DNA of 64,000 nt from Datisca glomerata. Its lineage: Eukaryota; Streptophyta; Magnoliopsida; Cucurbitales; Datiscaceae. Of the stretch, positions 63,416 through 64,000 are shown piece by piece. The position numbers were made by a program, and so were the translations under genes. The notes below the pieces were generated by a model, which ran no database searches, had not been told where the DNA came from, and saw nothing but the letters and a program-made list of their open reading frames with translations. The stretch is taken from NCBI GenBank assembly GCA_003255025.1, contig QANY01008782.1:996659-1060658 (forward strand), given 5' to 3'. The stretch's first letter is position 1, and each line of letters starts with the position of its first letter.

Positions 63416-64000
63416 GTTACAGTGCATGCGCAACAGAGACGTGTGGCGCGTGGGCATTTAAAAAATAATACTTTTAATAAAAAGTCGAATCTTCTAGTAA
63501 AATAAAATCGCACAACGCTACGATAACAAAAAGAAAACTTTTTTTAATTAGTCAAGATCTATTATATATTTATATATTAAATTAACAACATACAGTGTTA
63601 GCAATCATATACCTCTTGTAGTCTAAATCAAGCGTCCTCGCGAAATCGATTGATTCTCCGTTCTCACGAAATCATTCCAACGATCAACAGACTCTGAGAT
63701 CCACATCAAGATCTTCCGAATCAATCCTCAACGCACTAGGATGTGTGTGGGCACGTAGAGTATAACAAAGACACTTTTCTATATCTAGATGTACTCAACA
63801 CATGAGATCTAGAGATTTTACTCAGAATGACTTTTGTGAGACGATTATCTAAAAGAACGTGATGATGATTCTTTTAGAGATTTTGATTAACTCTTAATCA
63901 TAGAAAAATTACTTTTTGAGAATGACGTATCAGATATTTAGGGATAATTAAAAATTAAAAATAATTTTTAATTTCAAATTGCCCAATACAGTGGGACCGA
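63416..64000 (-). repeat. Long copia LTR fragment, cut by window end
   Basis: Resembles the starts of LTR copies A and B (GACGTGTGGCGCGTGG against AACGTGGTGCACATGTGG; CAAGATCTATTATATATTTATA; GAGATCCACATCAAGATCTTCC). The boundary with pol sequence is about 63415-63425. It ends in CAGTGGGACC, the start of the palindrome zone seen at 57556-57607. Confidence 0.6.

Overview
This is plant nuclear DNA, almost certainly from a eudicot. It is AT-rich, its three intact genes are intron-split and typically plant, and most of the rest is layered, decayed transposons. I cannot name the species. I see no bacterial operon, CRISPR array or organelle gene. I did not find a convincing new multi-gene system; the most unusual material is nested mobile DNA and repeats inside gene introns.

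The three genes are: (1) an ECA2-type ER calcium ATPase on the plus strand (CDS 20643-24505, seven coding exons, 1045 aa) with an inferred 5' UTR intron that contains a ~330-bp tandem duplication; (2) a PLS/E-class pentatricopeptide repeat protein on the minus strand (33854-31472, two exons, 513 aa); (3) a U-box/armadillo E3 ubiquitin ligase of the PUB43/44 type on the minus strand (55582-49329, four exons, 1007 aa), whose second coding intron holds a tandem array of a miniature LTR element. For every exon junction I checked the GT/AG signals and that reading frame is kept. The genes have unrelated functions and do not look co-regulated.

Layout: 1-568, CACTA transposon ends; 575-5369, decayed copia pol and its 1.9-kb 3' LTR; 5730-6510, another copia integrase remnant (minus); 7050-12310, two abutting long LTRs and the 3' end of a minus-strand copia; 12311-13560, unclassified repeat DNA with hairpins; 13640-13990, LINE RNase H scrap; 14000-15323, TRIM-like element; 15324-19400, intergenic; 19400-24700, ECA2; 24914-26200, LINE remnant (minus); 26617-31130, a fold-back element interrupted by a composite of decayed LTR sequence and endogenous caulimovirid fragments; 31472-33854, PPR gene; 34217-42735, a structurally complete Ty3/gypsy chromovirus (minus, TACTA target duplication); 43347-48267, a complete but decayed short-LTR copia; 49329-56250, PUB gene; 57082-64000, a minus-strand copia derivative between LTR fragments, split by a complete non-autonomous CACTA element (59245-63131, TAA target duplication).

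The nesting gives a relative order of events: copia before CACTA on the right; fold-back element before the LTR/viral composite in the middle. All element classifications rest on protein motifs and terminal structure read by eye; copy number, age and expression cannot be judged here.
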